A DNA stretch of 64,000 nt from Stenotrophomonas maltophilia (GCF_002799155.1 NZ_NERD01000002.1:1054001-1118000); one strand, 5' to 3'. Numbered from the stretch's first letter, positions 46,449 to 55,462 are shown. The notes: generated by a model not told the origin, from the letters alone. Numbers and translations: made by a program.

Positions 46449-46970
46449 ATGATCATCCGGCCACTGGGGCACGACGACGCGGACACGCTATGGGCGGCCC
46501 GCCTGCAGGCACTGCGTGAATCACCCGCTGCATTCCTGTCCACGCTCGCCGAGGCCGCCGGTGATACCGCACGGGTGATGCAGGCGCAGCTCGATGACCC
46601 TCATACCCGTTACTTCGGTGCCTTTGACCAGGCAACACTGGTGGGCTTCCTGCGCTATGTGCGTCCGGTGCGGCTGGCACGGCGGCACACGGCGGAGATC
46701 CACAGCGTCCATGTTGGTGCAGGCCATCGTGGTCACGGCATCGCCCGTCAACTGTTCCTTGCGGCATTCGCGGCGGCATGCACGGATGGCATCGAGTCGC
46801 TCACGCTTGCGGTGCTGGCAGACAATGCTGCCGCGCGAGGACTGTACAAGTCCCTGGGATTCACCGAATCCGGCGTCGAGCCGCGCGCGGTGAAGCGCGA
46901 CGGTCGCTATGTGGACATGGTGTCGTACTGGATTCCAGTGACCAGCCACCCACCATCACCGGCACCTTGA
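46449..46970 (+). CDS. GNAT family N-acetyltransferase
   Basis: A 173-residue acetyltransferase. Acetyl-CoA-binding motif A is IHSVHVGAGHRGHGIARQLF (Q/RxxGxG/A type), followed by LTLAVLADNAAARGLYKSLG and FTESGVEPRA, the usual GNAT ending. Substrate unknown. Stand-alone gene. Confidence 0.88.
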   Translation: MIIRPLGHDDADTLWAARLQALRESPAAFLSTLAEAAGDTARVMQAQLDDPHTRYFGAFDQATLVGFLRYVRPVRLARRHTAEIHSVHVGAGHRGHGIARQLFLAAFAAACTDGIESLTLAVLADNAAARGLYKSLGFTESGVEPRAVKRDGRYVDMVSYWIPVTSHPPSPAP

Positions 46971-46980
46971 ATCACCGCTT

Positions 46981-47622
46981 CTACGCCGGTTCGTGTACCG
47001 GCGTCTGCGCGCGGAAGTTGCGCCCGACGGGTTCACCCACGCCCAGATAGTGGCGGAACAGGTAGATCAACGGTTTCCAGCGGGCGACATCGATGTGTTG
47101 GCTGCCTGGATGGGTGATCGCCTCATGCGCATGCACACAGCGGATGCGCCCTTCGACGATCACGAAGTGCTGGCCATCGTCATCGCTTGGCGCGTGCATG
47201 GCCATCACCGTGACTTCCACCTGCAGCGGGCACTCGGCAATCGTGGCGGGTGCCACCTGTGCTGACGGTACGGCGGTGAAGCCGCCCAGCGCGAACTTGT
47301 CACGCACAAGCACGTAGCCCATCGCCTGCTTGGCATCGGGTACCGGATCGCGGCCGGTCGAACGCGCGATGGCCTCGACCTCGGCCGCCTGCGCAGAGGA
47401 TGGGAAATTCAGCACGCACTCGTTGCGCAGCTGCAGGTTGCGATAGCCCTGGCCCTGCGTGCCGAGCCCCAGCACCACCCGGTTGCCCAGTGCCCAGAAA
47501 GAAGAGAGCGGGCTGATGTTGCTGCTGCCGTCGGGATTGAGCGTAGTCATCAGCAGCACCGGCGTACCCGGGTACAGCACCGAAGGGGTGATGCACCGAC
47601 GCTGGATCGAAGGATTCGTCAC
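46981..47622 (-). CDS. Flavin reductase-like FMN-binding protein
   Basis: A 213-residue protein from a GTG at 47622. The N-terminal half has the flavin reductase fold (YPGTPVLLMTTLNPDGSSNI, SPLSSFWALGNRVVLGLG, LRNECVLNFP). The C-terminal part (IYLFRHYLGVGEPVGRNF) is usual for this group. It is divergent from the ArsR-type regulator gene, separated by about 105 bases, so the regulator may control it. Confidence 0.78.
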   Translation of the reverse strand: MTNPSIQRRCITPSVLYPGTPVLLMTTLNPDGSSNISPLSSFWALGNRVVLGLGTQGQGYRNLQLRNECVLNFPSSAQAAEVEAIARSTGRDPVPDAKQAMGYVLVRDKFALGGFTAVPSAQVAPATIAECPLQVEVTVMAMHAPSDDDGQHFVIVEGRIRCVHAHEAITHPGSQHIDVARWKPLIYLFRHYLGVGEPVGRNFRAQTPVHEPA

Positions 47623-47727
47623 TGTGGTTCTCGGAAGAGCGGGGCGCTGACTGTGCGCCGAGGCGGGCAGGCAATGCTTCGGTCTGCATCGAACTGTCGG
47701 CAGGTCCCTGCATGCCACAATGCCGGC

Positions 47728-48432
47728 ATGGTCCACACCTCCGGTTCCCTTGTCAGTGTCGGTGCCCTGGTCGGTGACCAGGCGCGCGCCGCAATGTTGC
47801 TGCTTCTGATGGACGGCCGCGCCTACACCGCGATGGAGCTGGCGCGGGTGGCCGGGGTGACGCCGCAGACGGCGAGCACGCACCTGCGGCGCCTGATCGA
47901 AGGCGAACTGCTGGTGGTCATTCCGCAGGGGCGCCATCGATACCATCGGCTGGCGTCGACCGAGGTCGCGGACATGCTGGAGGGCATCCTGCGTGTGGCC
48001 GACCGCACGCCCTCATGCACCGCGGCCGCGTCACGCAAGCTGCCGGCGCTGCGCGAGGCTCGCTCGTGCTACCGGCACCTGGCCGGGGTGCATGCGGTAG
48101 CCATCACCGATCGCCTGCTGCAAGCCGGGCACCTTGTACCGCGCGACGGCTATTGGCAGGTGAGCGTAGAAGGGGCAGCGTTCCTGCGGGAGCTCGGCCA
48201 GCCGCTGGCCGAGGTGCTGCAGCATCCGGCAACGGTCAGGCCCGCGCGCTATTGCCGGGGATGCCTGGACTGCACCGAGCGGCGCCCGCATCTGGCCGGG
48301 CTGGTCGGCGAGGCGTTGCTGGACAGCTTCGTGAACAACGATTGGCTGCGGCGCGTTGAAGGCCGTCGCGAACTGCGGCTGACCCCGCCGGGGCGCGAAG
48401 CGTTGTGGAAGCGGTTCGGCCTGGCGACCTGA
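47728..48432 (+). CDS. ArsR-family transcriptional regulator
   Basis: A 234-residue regulator. The N-terminal winged helix (AAMLLLLMDGRAYTAMELAR, VTPQTASTHLRRLIEGELL) is ArsR-like. The long C-terminal extension contains a CRGCLDCTERRPHLAG segment that could bind metal or a cluster. ArsR-type regulators with this extension often respond to small molecules. It is divergent from the flavin reductase-like gene, its likely target. Confidence 0.82.
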   Translation: MVHTSGSLVSVGALVGDQARAAMLLLLMDGRAYTAMELARVAGVTPQTASTHLRRLIEGELLVVIPQGRHRYHRLASTEVADMLEGILRVADRTPSCTAAASRKLPALREARSCYRHLAGVHAVAITDRLLQAGHLVPRDGYWQVSVEGAAFLRELGQPLAEVLQHPATVRPARYCRGCLDCTERRPHLAGLVGEALLDSFVNNDWLRRVEGRRELRLTPPGREALWKRFGLAT

Positions 48433-48506
48433 GCGCTCCGGCCAGTCTCATTCACCCGCGACATGCGGAGGCGCTATGGTCAGGTTCCACGTCTCAGGGA
48501 GCTGCA

Positions 48507-48560
48507 ATGGCGAGCAAGGACATGATGGACGACAGCACGCAGCCGGAATGCCGCCGATGA
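48507..48560 (+). CDS. Possible 17-residue leader peptide
   Basis: ATG at 48507 with GGGAG 6 bases upstream opens a short frame (MASKDMMDDSTQPECRR) whose TGA overlaps the ATG of the next gene (ATGA at 48557). This would couple translation of the downstream protein, whose own start lacks a good ribosome site. Confidence 0.35.
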   Translation: MASKDMMDDSTQPECRR

Positions 48561-48826
48561 GCAAGTCCGCTGCGGAAGTACGCTGGTTGACGTTCCGGCT
48601 GATGAACGGCCAATCGATCGGGCCGGACCGGTTGAAGGATGGCTGGGTGATTGCCTCGGAGACCCGCCACTGTGGCGTGCGGCGCGAGGCCATCGAAGGT
48701 GCGGGCGTGGTCTACGCGCTGTATGCACCAGCCAATCTGGCTTCACCGCGCCGCGCGGAAATGCGCATGCGCGAGTTCCTGATGAGTTCCGGCTACACCT
48801 TCACCATGGGCACGCTGGGCGGCTGA
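48557..48826 (+). CDS. Hypothetical small protein
   Basis: An 89-residue soluble protein (VRWLTFRLMNGQSIGPDRLK, REFLMSSGYTFTMGTLGG). ATG 48557 is preferred because it overlaps the stop of a short leader frame; ATG 48548 is also possible. No motif or membrane segment. Function unknown. Confidence 0.55.
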   Translation: MSKSAAEVRWLTFRLMNGQSIGPDRLKDGWVIASETRHCGVRREAIEGAGVVYALYAPANLASPRRAEMRMREFLMSSGYTFTMGTLGG

Positions 48827-48841
48827 TGCCGCCTGTTGCAT

Positions 48842-49606
48842 CTACGGGCGCACCGTCAGCGCCTGGCCGAGTGTTCCGATTGGACCATGCGCATCGTGCA
48901 GCACGGTGCTGGTCAGGCCGATGCCCTGGCGGCCGAACGACACCGATGTGTCGAAGCCCAGCCACTCGCCCTCGGGCATGCCGAACAGGTGAGCGGTGAG
49001 GTCCAGGTTCGGGAAGGCGACCTCCTTCGGGTCGGCGCGTACCGCCATGCCGTTGGACAGGTCGAACAGCGTGGCGGCGCGCGCCAATGGGCTGACCGCC
49101 TCACCGTCCAGCAGCGGCTGCGTTGCACGGGCCCAGTAGGTTGCGCGGCCCGGCCCCTGATCGTGGCGACGGATCTCGATGCTCTGGATGAAACCCCCGG
49201 GCCAGACCGTGCCCGGGTCCCATACCGGCATCGATTCTGGCGGAGCAATGCCGGCGATCGGCGTGCCGGCGATCGCCCCGGTATCGTTCGGGCGCATCAA
49301 CCAGGCGCGCATGCGCAGCGCCGGACGGTCATCGTGCCGCAGTGTGGCCTCCACCAGTTCGATGGTGCGGCCGCCGCGCAGCACCTGTACGTCGGCTTCC
49401 ATCGTGTCGATCGGAACGGTGCCAAGGATGTCGTAGGACAGGCGCGCGATCAGGAAGCCATGGCCGCGCGCCGCGGCGTCGCGTTCGAGGTGGTGGGCCA
49501 GCAGGCCGATCGCTGGCGCGATGTGCTGCTCGCGGGTGTTCCAGGCGCCGCCGGTATGCTCGGTTGGCAGGTAGCGGGTTTCGCTCAGTCGTTCGAAGAA
49601 GGCCAT
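48842..49606 (-). CDS. Acyl-CoA thioesterase family protein (TesB-like hotdog)
   Basis: A 254-residue protein with two hotdog domains. The first begins NTREQHIAPAIGLLAHHLER, the second carries LARAATLFDLSNGMA and FPNLDLTAHLFGMPEGEWLG, the conserved TesB-type HLFGxPxGEW segment. The start at ATG 49606 fits; the frame extends upstream 18 residues. It is likely a cytosolic acyl-CoA or acyl-thioester hydrolase of unknown specificity. Confidence 0.75.
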   Translation of the reverse strand: MAFFERLSETRYLPTEHTGGAWNTREQHIAPAIGLLAHHLERDAAARGHGFLIARLSYDILGTVPIDTMEADVQVLRGGRTIELVEATLRHDDRPALRMRAWLMRPNDTGAIAGTPIAGIAPPESMPVWDPGTVWPGGFIQSIEIRRHDQGPGRATYWARATQPLLDGEAVSPLARAATLFDLSNGMAVRADPKEVAFPNLDLTAHLFGMPEGEWLGFDTSVSFGRQGIGLTSTVLHDAHGPIGTLGQALTVRP

Positions 49607-49661
49607 CGGGTGTTGCTTCAGCGGGGAAAGAGGCGGCAGGGTGCTTGCCGGCCCCTGCATC

Positions 49662-50282
49662 CTAAGCGTTCGGCAATGGCATGCGCTGCGCCAATGCGGT
49701 CAATTGTGCCTGCGCGCGGGCCATGCCCTGCTCGATGCCATGTGGGCGGATGTCCATGCCTTCGGCGTAGACGAAATCAACCTCGGTGATGCCGATCAGG
49801 CCCAGCACCGATTGCAGGTAAGGCGTCACCGTGTCGGTGCCCTGGCCGACATGCACGCCGCCGCGCGGGCTGAACACCACCGCTTCCACGCCCTGGACCA
49901 GGCCTTGCGGCCAGGTCTCGGTGTAGCGGAAGGTCACGCGCGCGCGGGCGACCAGGTCGAACCAGTTTTTCAGCGGCGTCGGTACGTTGAGGTTGTACAT
50001 CGGTGCGGCGATCAGCAGCAGGTCGGTGTCCATCAGTTCGCCGATCAGCGCATCGGACAGCGCGATGGCCTGTCGCGCACGCGGCCCCGGGTTCTCTGCA
50101 CCGCGCAGTGCGTGGAAGATCTCCTCATCCAGCACCGGCAGGTCCAGTGCGGTGAGGTCGCGCACGGTGACGGCGTCATCGAAACCCTGCGCTGCACGCT
50201 CGGCAAGGAAACGAGTGATCAGGCCGGCGCTGCGCGAAGCGGTGCCGTTGAGGCTGGAATGGAGGACAAGCACCTTGTTCAT
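49662..50282 (-). CDS. azoR: AzoR, FMN-dependent NADH-azoreductase / quinone reductase
   Basis: A 206-residue flavodoxin-fold enzyme. The FMN-binding segments VLHSSLNGTASRS, APMYNLNVPTPLKNWFD and SPRGGVH are characteristic of AzoR. It reduces quinones and azo dyes with NADH. It is divergent from a LysR regulator that starts 107 bases away, a common arrangement for redox-responsive azoreductase control. Confidence 0.92.
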   Translation of the reverse strand: MNKVLVLHSSLNGTASRSAGLITRFLAERAAQGFDDAVTVRDLTALDLPVLDEEIFHALRGAENPGPRARQAIALSDALIGELMDTDLLLIAAPMYNLNVPTPLKNWFDLVARARVTFRYTETWPQGLVQGVEAVVFSPRGGVHVGQGTDTVTPYLQSVLGLIGITEVDFVYAEGMDIRPHGIEQGMARAQAQLTALAQRMPLPNA

Positions 50283-50388
50283 GGCCGGAAGGCGATCTGC
50301 GTGGACGGGAAGGGTGCCCACTCTAGACTTTAAAATCTTCGCCAGTGGCGCTATTTTGTCTTTCCATTGGTTCCTGGATGGATACATT

Positions 50389-51321
50389 GTGGCCCTGTCC
50401 GATCTGAACGGAATCGACGTGTTCGTGGCCACGGTGCAGGCCGGCAACTTCGCGCAGGCGGCCAACGCGCTGCAGGTCACCCGTTCGGCGGTGGCCAAGA
50501 GCATTGCGCGGCTGGAAGCACGGCTGGGCACGCAGTTGTTCCAGCGCACCACCCGCAGCCAGCAGTTGACCGAGGCGGGGGCGCTCTACTACCAGCATTG
50601 CCTGCGCGCGCTGGAGGAAATCCGTGCAGGCGAGGCAGCGCTCGAGGGCGGGCGCACCCAGGTTTGCGGTCGCCTGCACGTGTCCCTGCCGGTGTTGTTC
50701 GGCCACCTGTGCATTGCACCGATCCTGCTGGAGCTGGCCCGGCAGCATCCGGCGTTGGCGCTGGATCTGCAGTTCAGCGATCGCGCCGTGGACCTGCGTG
50801 AGGAGGGGATCGACCTTGCGATCCGCATCGGTGGGTTGCCGGACAGCAGTGATCTGGTCGCGCGGCTGCTGGGCGAACACCGCATGGCGATCTGCGCCTC
50901 GCCGGCGTTCATGGCTGGGCGCGAGCTGCCACACACCGTCGACGCACTGCGTGGGCTGGAGGCGGTGGCTTACAGCCGGCGCGGCCAGGTGATGGAATGG
51001 AAGATGCGGGTGGATGGCGAGCCGCAGGTGTTGAAGCCGGATGCGCGCGTGCTGATGGACGATCTGCAGGGCCTGGCCGATGCGGCCGCAGCGGGGCTGG
51101 GCGTGGCCTGGCTCCCGTACTGGCTGGTGCGCGAGGCCTTGCAGCTGGGCCGATTGCAGGAGGTTTTCCCGGCTGCCTCCAGTGCCATCTATCCGATCCA
51201 TGCGGTGTGGCCGCGTGTTCCCCACCTGCCGCTGAAGACACGGGTGGCGGTGGACGCATTGCTGGAACAGTTGCCGGCGCGCCTGCTTGAGGTGGAATCC
51301 GGGCACGCCGGCCGTCGCTGA
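50389..51321 (+). CDS. LysR-family transcriptional regulator
   Basis: A 310-residue regulator. The N-terminal helix-turn-helix is GNFAQAANALQVTRSAVAKS with LEARLGTQLFQRTTR following. The C-terminal effector domain is of the CrgA/AaeR-like subgroup (DLAIRIGGLPDSSDLVARLL). GTG start at 50389; no in-frame ATG lies close. Divergent from azoR, its likely target. Confidence 0.88.
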   Translation: MALSDLNGIDVFVATVQAGNFAQAANALQVTRSAVAKSIARLEARLGTQLFQRTTRSQQLTEAGALYYQHCLRALEEIRAGEAALEGGRTQVCGRLHVSLPVLFGHLCIAPILLELARQHPALALDLQFSDRAVDLREEGIDLAIRIGGLPDSSDLVARLLGEHRMAICASPAFMAGRELPHTVDALRGLEAVAYSRRGQVMEWKMRVDGEPQVLKPDARVLMDDLQGLADAAAAGLGVAWLPYWLVREALQLGRLQEVFPAASSAIYPIHAVWPRVPHLPLKTRVAVDALLEQLPARLLEVESGHAGRR

Positions 51322-51343
51322 GCCGGCTCCCGCAGGAGCCGGC
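51322..51343. terminator. Hairpin between convergent genes
   Basis: GCCGGCTCC / GGAGCCGGC around CGCA, directly after the LysR gene stop. No T-run; a possible shared 3' stabiliser. Confidence 0.5.
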
Positions 51344-51355
51344 CGGGGACGCCGG

Positions 51356-51556
51356 TCAGGGAGACGGGCAATCCGTTTCGCGGCACAGGCGGTACTCGGC
51401 CTCGCACTGCTGCGAGGTCTTGCCCAATGGCCCATGGGTTGCACGCAGGCACTGTTCAAGCTTCAGCGTGCAGAAGTCGCAGGAATCTGCGGCGAAGGCC
51501 AGGCCAGTCACGGCCATGCCAAGGAGCATCACGGTCCTCAAGGTCGTCTTGATCAT
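51356..51556 (-). CDS. Small secreted six-cysteine protein
   Basis: A 66-residue protein with signal peptide TVMLLGMAVTGLAFAA and a mature chain of about 44 residues with six Cys (CDFC, EQC, QQC, RLC, TDC), likely three disulfides. Start ATG 51556. No family recognised. It could be a periplasmic metal or redox protein, but nothing in the sequence decides this. Confidence 0.6.
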   Translation of the reverse strand: MIKTTLRTVMLLGMAVTGLAFAADSCDFCTLKLEQCLRATHGPLGKTSQQCEAEYRLCRETDCPSP

Positions 51557-51646
51557 CACGTCAGTCCTTTGTTTGCCCGTCAATGGGCGGGGCTACCATA
51601 GCAGTCCTTTCATTGCGGCCTTGATGCACCGCGACACCCGTTGTTT

Positions 51647-52732
51647 TCACTGCTGTGCAGCCTTCAACGCTTCGACCACGTCTGCTTCAGAGAAGCCGCA
51701 ATGTCCTTTGCCTGCCGCAGGCAGCACCCGCGGCAACGGCCGTGCGCCGGCATGCGCCGCCAGCTGCGGATACACCGTCTGCATGTGCGGCACGATGGTG
51801 GGGTCGTTGTTGTTGAACTGGATCACCAGCGGTCGTTTCAACGCGCCGCTCAGTGCCAGCTTGGCGCGGACATCGGCCTGTGCAGCGGGCACCGCATCGA
51901 CACGCTGCACGCCGGCATTGAACGCCGTGTCGTCGCCGAAGCCGCGGTAGACCACGCCCCTGTTGCCCACTGGCATGCCGCCGCTACGTGTCGCCAGTTC
52001 GTGCAGGACCAGTGCATGCAGGCTGATCGTACCGGCCAGCGCATCCGGAGCAACCTGCAGCCGCCTGGCCAGCACCTCGGCATGCTGGGGATTCTGCTGC
52101 AGCGCGCCGGCGATGCCTTGATAGAGAGCTCCCTGCGGCAACGCGGCTGCTTCACGCGAGGCAAGTCCGGCGGCGGGCAGGCCTGCCGCGTTGGGGAAGA
52201 AGAAATCGAAGGCGACCAGGGTGGTCAGCAGGTCGGCGGCGATCTGTTCGCCACTGAGGTTGGCACCGCACAGCGAGACGCCACCGGCGTAGTGCTGCGG
52301 GTAGCGCTCGAGGCTGGCCAAGGTCACTGCGCCACCCATCGAGAATCCGAGCAGCCAGGTCTGGCGCACGCGCTTGAGCTCGCCCAGCGCGTGCTGGCGC
52401 AGGCGTTCCATGTCGGTGATCGCATCGGCCACCGCCCAACCCTGGCTGGCATACGCGCTCTGCGCGACGGCGTAGCCTGCGGCCAGCAGTGCTGCGGTGC
52501 TGTCATTGGCGGCCATCGGCGTAGTGCGTGGCACACCCACCGGCTCGTAGCCGTGCGCCAGCATCACCAGGTCGCCGTTCCAGTCAGCCGGCACGTCCAG
52601 GCGCCAGGGTGCCCCTTGCAGCTCACCGCTGAGCATGCGGGGTGCGGTGGCTCGTGCAGCCAACAACGATGCGGCAGGCAGCAGAAGGGCGAGGGCGAGG
52701 GCGCATCGAAGCAAGGGGCGCATCGTGGTCAT
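51647..52732 (-). CDS. Exported alpha/beta hydrolase
   Basis: A 361-residue protein with signal peptide LRCALALALLLPAASLLAA. Nucleophile elbow GFSMGGA near residue 150, oxyanion region VMLAHGYEP, and the late catalytic His in GKGHCGFSE near residue 345. It is likely a periplasmic or secreted esterase or peptidase-like hydrolase; the substrate is unknown. Start M1 or M4, six bases apart in effect. Confidence 0.82.
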   Translation of the reverse strand: MTTMRPLLRCALALALLLPAASLLAARATAPRMLSGELQGAPWRLDVPADWNGDLVMLAHGYEPVGVPRTTPMAANDSTAALLAAGYAVAQSAYASQGWAVADAITDMERLRQHALGELKRVRQTWLLGFSMGGAVTLASLERYPQHYAGGVSLCGANLSGEQIAADLLTTLVAFDFFFPNAAGLPAAGLASREAAALPQGALYQGIAGALQQNPQHAEVLARRLQVAPDALAGTISLHALVLHELATRSGGMPVGNRGVVYRGFGDDTAFNAGVQRVDAVPAAQADVRAKLALSGALKRPLVIQFNNNDPTIVPHMQTVYPQLAAHAGARPLPRVLPAAGKGHCGFSEADVVEALKAAQQ

Positions 52733-52984
52733 TCCATCCGGGAATGGCGCCGAGCATAGATGCCTGCGAATTATTGCGCGCGCTGCACTGCCGCAGGGGA
52801 TTGCCGGTCGGCCGTGCCGCGCTCTACGCTGGCGGCATGGCCCAGCACACTGCCGCGTCGATTATCCGCATTCCCCACGGGAAGGCGGGATAGCGCGCGG
52901 TCGTCACGGCCATGCAACCCGCCCGGGAAGGCGGGTTGCATGCAGCGCTCTCCCGGGTACTGGAATCCACCGAGGAGAACGCTG

Positions 52985-53497
52985 ATGCACCCTCTTTCAT
53001 CAAGCGGCAATGCCCCGACCCTGCACCTGGTGTGCGGCAAGATCGGCGCCGGCAAATCCACCCTGTCGCAGCAGTTGGTAGCGCAGCCGTGCCACGTGCT
53101 GATCAGCGAAGACACCTGGCTGGCGGCGCTGTATCCCGATCAGATCCATTCCGTCGCCGACTACCTGCGGCGCGCGTCAGCACTGCGCGCTGCGCTGACG
53201 CCGCATGTCCGCGCGATCCTGCAGGCTGGTGTCTCCGTCGTGCTCGACGTTCCGTTCAACACGCCCGCCGCCCGTGCCTGGGGCCGCGGACTGTTCGAGT
53301 CGGCCGGCGTTGCCCATCAGCTGCATTTTCTCGATGTTCCCGACGCCATCTGCAAGGCGCGGTTGCGTGCCCGCAACGCACGCGGTGAGCACCCGTTCCA
53401 GGCCAGCGATGACGCCTTCGAGCAGATCACCCGCCATTTCGTGGCACCTGCGCCGGAGGAGGGTTTCGTGGTGATCCGTCATGCACAGGAGGGGTGA
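52985..53497 (+). CDS. P-loop kinase-like ATPase (AAA_33 / zeta-like)
   Basis: A 170-residue protein with Walker A VCGKIGAGKSTLSQQL, the catalytic-type Asp segment LISEDTWLAALYP and VSVVLDVPFNTPAARAWG, as in small kinases related to zeta toxin and chloramphenicol phosphotransferase. No antitoxin-like gene is adjacent, so a housekeeping small-molecule kinase is more likely. GGAG lies 9 bases before the ATG. Confidence 0.75.
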   Translation: MHPLSSSGNAPTLHLVCGKIGAGKSTLSQQLVAQPCHVLISEDTWLAALYPDQIHSVADYLRRASALRAALTPHVRAILQAGVSVVLDVPFNTPAARAWGRGLFESAGVAHQLHFLDVPDAICKARLRARNARGEHPFQASDDAFEQITRHFVAPAPEEGFVVIRHAQEG

Positions 53498-53593
53498 GCG
53501 CCTGCGAACGGCGACGTTCAGTCGATCATTGTGATGGCGATTCCGATACGATGTGACGCATTGAACCCTATTCGCTTGATCTGGAGTCCCTCC

Positions 53594-54427
53594 GTGGTCG
53601 ACCGTCTCGCCATCCTGCTCGAACGTTTCGCGGTCACCGCCTCGGTGTTCCATGCCGGCGCGCTATGCGGTATCAACACCCTGCAGGGGGAGGATGAGGC
53701 CGGCCAGCTGCATCTGGTGCGGCGGGGCCCGCTGCAGGTCAGTCATGGCCAGCAGACTGTGCAGGTCGAGGTGCCCAGCCTGCTGCTTTACCCACGGCCG
53801 ATGCCGCACCGGTTCAGTACCGATCCGCAGCAGGGCGCCGACATGGCCTGCGCCAACCTGCACTTCGAGGGTGGCCGGCTCAACCCGATCAGCGCCGCGT
53901 TGCCCGATTTCATCTGCATGCCGCTGGCGGATCTCTATGGCGGTGACGCGGCGCTGGAGCTGCTGTTCGAAGAAGCCTTCGAGCAGCGCTGCGGGCGGGC
54001 GGCGATGGTCAACCGGCTGTTCGAGGTGGTGATGATCCAGGTGCTGCGCCAGCTGATGGAAGGCGGCCAGATGCGTGGCGGCCTGTTCGCCGGTCTCGGT
54101 CATCCGCGGCTGCGACTGGCGTTGGTGGCGATGCATGAAGCGCCGGCGCGGGCGTGGACGCTGGAAGACCTGGCCGACGTCGCCGGCATGTCGCGCAGTG
54201 TGTTCGCCGCCAGCTTCCGTGAGGCGATGGGCACCACGCCGGGCCAGTATCTGCAGGGCTGGCGGGTGGGCCTGGCACAGCAGGCGTTGCGGCAGGGCAG
54301 GCTGCTCAAGCGGATTGCCGACGACGTGGGGTACGGCAGCGAAGCGGCGCTGTCGCGTGCGTTCAAGGCGCATACCGGGCAGTCGCCGCGGGAGTGGCGC
54401 GGACAGGTCCGCGCCGGCGCTGCCTGA
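53594..54427 (+). CDS. AraC-family transcriptional regulator
   Basis: A 277-residue regulator. The N-terminal cupin-type AraC_binding_2 domain (LHLVRRGPLQVSHG, PRPMPHRFS) is followed by two helix-turn-helix motifs (LEDLADVAGMSRSVFAASFR; RIADDVGYGSEAALSRAFK). GTG start with GGAG 7 bases upstream. Converges on crcB with a 3-base gap. Confidence 0.88.
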   Translation: MVDRLAILLERFAVTASVFHAGALCGINTLQGEDEAGQLHLVRRGPLQVSHGQQTVQVEVPSLLLYPRPMPHRFSTDPQQGADMACANLHFEGGRLNPISAALPDFICMPLADLYGGDAALELLFEEAFEQRCGRAAMVNRLFEVVMIQVLRQLMEGGQMRGGLFAGLGHPRLRLALVAMHEAPARAWTLEDLADVAGMSRSVFAASFREAMGTTPGQYLQGWRVGLAQQALRQGRLLKRIADDVGYGSEAALSRAFKAHTGQSPREWRGQVRAGAA

Positions 54428-54430
54428 GCC

Positions 54431-54823
54431 TCAGCCCAGCACCAGCCGCGCCAGTTTCATGCCGCCGAACAGGCCGACCAGGCCCAAAGCCACCGAGCCG
54501 CCGGCATACAGCGCTGCCAGGCCGTGCTGGCCACGCTGCAGCAGCAGGCCGATTTCCAGCGCATAGGTGGAGAACGTGGTGTATCCGCCGAGAACGCCCG
54601 TGGCCAGCAGCAGGCGCATCTGCGGCGAGGCGCCATTGCGCAGGGCGAAGGCTTCGACCAGCACGCCCATCAGCAGTGCACCGCTGATGTTGATCAGGAA
54701 GGTCGACCAGGGCCACGGACTGCCGGCTACTACCCGCGCACCGATCAGGTTGCAGGCGTGGCGCAGGCAGGCGCCGAGCCCGCCGCCGATGAAGACCAGC
54801 AAATAATTGTTCAATCCGTGCAT
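54431..54823 (-). CDS. crcB: CrcB (Fluc), fluoride ion channel
   Basis: A 130-residue inner membrane protein with four helices that exports fluoride as a dual-topology dimer. GGGLGACLRHACNL near residue 15, the central GALLMGVLVEAF and the pore motif GYTTFSTYALE are diagnostic. A fluoride riboswitch lies about 85 bases upstream on the same strand, so fluoride should switch it on. Confidence 0.95.
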   Translation of the reverse strand: MHGLNNYLLVFIGGGLGACLRHACNLIGARVVAGSPWPWSTFLINISGALLMGVLVEAFALRNGASPQMRLLLATGVLGGYTTFSTYALEIGLLLQRGQHGLAALYAGGSVALGLVGLFGGMKLARLVLG

Positions 54824-54907
54824 CACGTGCCTCGGGTAGGGGTTCGCTGATTCGATGGCGAACGCCGAAGGCGGGCACGCCCTGCCGTCGACGAACACCG
54901 GTTCGTC

Positions 54908-54963
54908 TGGCAGGAGCCATCAGCCCTTTCAGGCGGTTATCGGGGGAGCCCCATCCCCATCGA
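54908..54963 (-). promoter_or_regulatory. Fluoride riboswitch (crcB motif)
   Basis: Read on the minus strand, the segment has GGGGATGGGGCTCCCCC, then ATAACCGCC, then GGGCTGATGGCTCCTGCC. These are the conserved parts of the fluoride riboswitch: stem-loop with GATGG, the joining AACCGCC and the CTGATGGCTCCTRC tail. It lies in the crcB leader, about 85 bases before the ATG. Confidence 0.92.
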
Positions 54964-54989
54964 CGGCCATGCTACCAGCGGCGGTGCAT

Positions 54990-55424
54990 TCACGTCATCG
55001 AGGTCGTCAGTACCCGGATGACCTTGCTTCGGCTGAAGCCGTCCATCAGCAGTTCGAAGGCCAGCAGGTCCAGGGCCGCGTGGCGGCGATGGTCGATCTC
55101 CAGGCCCTTCTCTTCCACCAGATGGCTGACCAGTTCGTAGGCGTCCTGCCAGACGTCCAGGTGGGCCTGGCTGGGGATATAGGTATTGCCCCGCTCACCG
55201 ACGCCAAGCCCGCTCACGCCATACAACAGTTCGCGCGCGTCCAGCTTGGCCGCATCGGCGATGCGGAACAGCTGTTCGGCCTTTACATGGGCGGGGCTGA
55301 CATGGTCGTTGAGCCAGTTGCTGATGGTTGCCGTCGTCGAATCGGCGGCGCGGGCCAGATCGGCCGGGCGAGGGTGCCCGGCTTTCTTCATGGCAATGGC
55401 GAGTCGTTGGCCGAGAGTATTCAT
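54990..55424 (-). CDS. CI-like helix-turn-helix repressor
   Basis: A 144-residue regulator with an N-terminal lambda-repressor-type domain (LGQRLAIAMKKAGHPRPADL, STTATISNWLNDHVSP) and a helical C-terminal part (LDLLAFELLMDGFSRSKVIR) without the LexA-like peptidase domain. It is divergent from a Cro-like gene across a 78-base gap with a 17-base palindrome, the layout of a phage immunity switch. No other phage genes are next to it. Confidence 0.8.
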   Translation of the reverse strand: MNTLGQRLAIAMKKAGHPRPADLARAADSTTATISNWLNDHVSPAHVKAEQLFRIADAAKLDARELLYGVSGLGVGERGNTYIPSQAHLDVWQDAYELVSHLVEEKGLEIDHRRHAALDLLAFELLMDGFSRSKVIRVLTTSMT

Positions 55425-55462
55425 CTATGCAAGCCAGCTTAACGCGTGGATCGCAAAGTTCC

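Noticed and set aside
52837..52893. An 18-codon frame (MAQHTAASIIRIPHGKAG) before the P-loop kinase gene
   Set aside because: No ribosome site and no coupling to the next gene; probably chance.
52985..53497. Zeta-type toxin of a toxin-antitoxin pair
   Set aside because: The P-loop and Asp motifs fit small kinases in general, and no antitoxin-like gene is adjacent.
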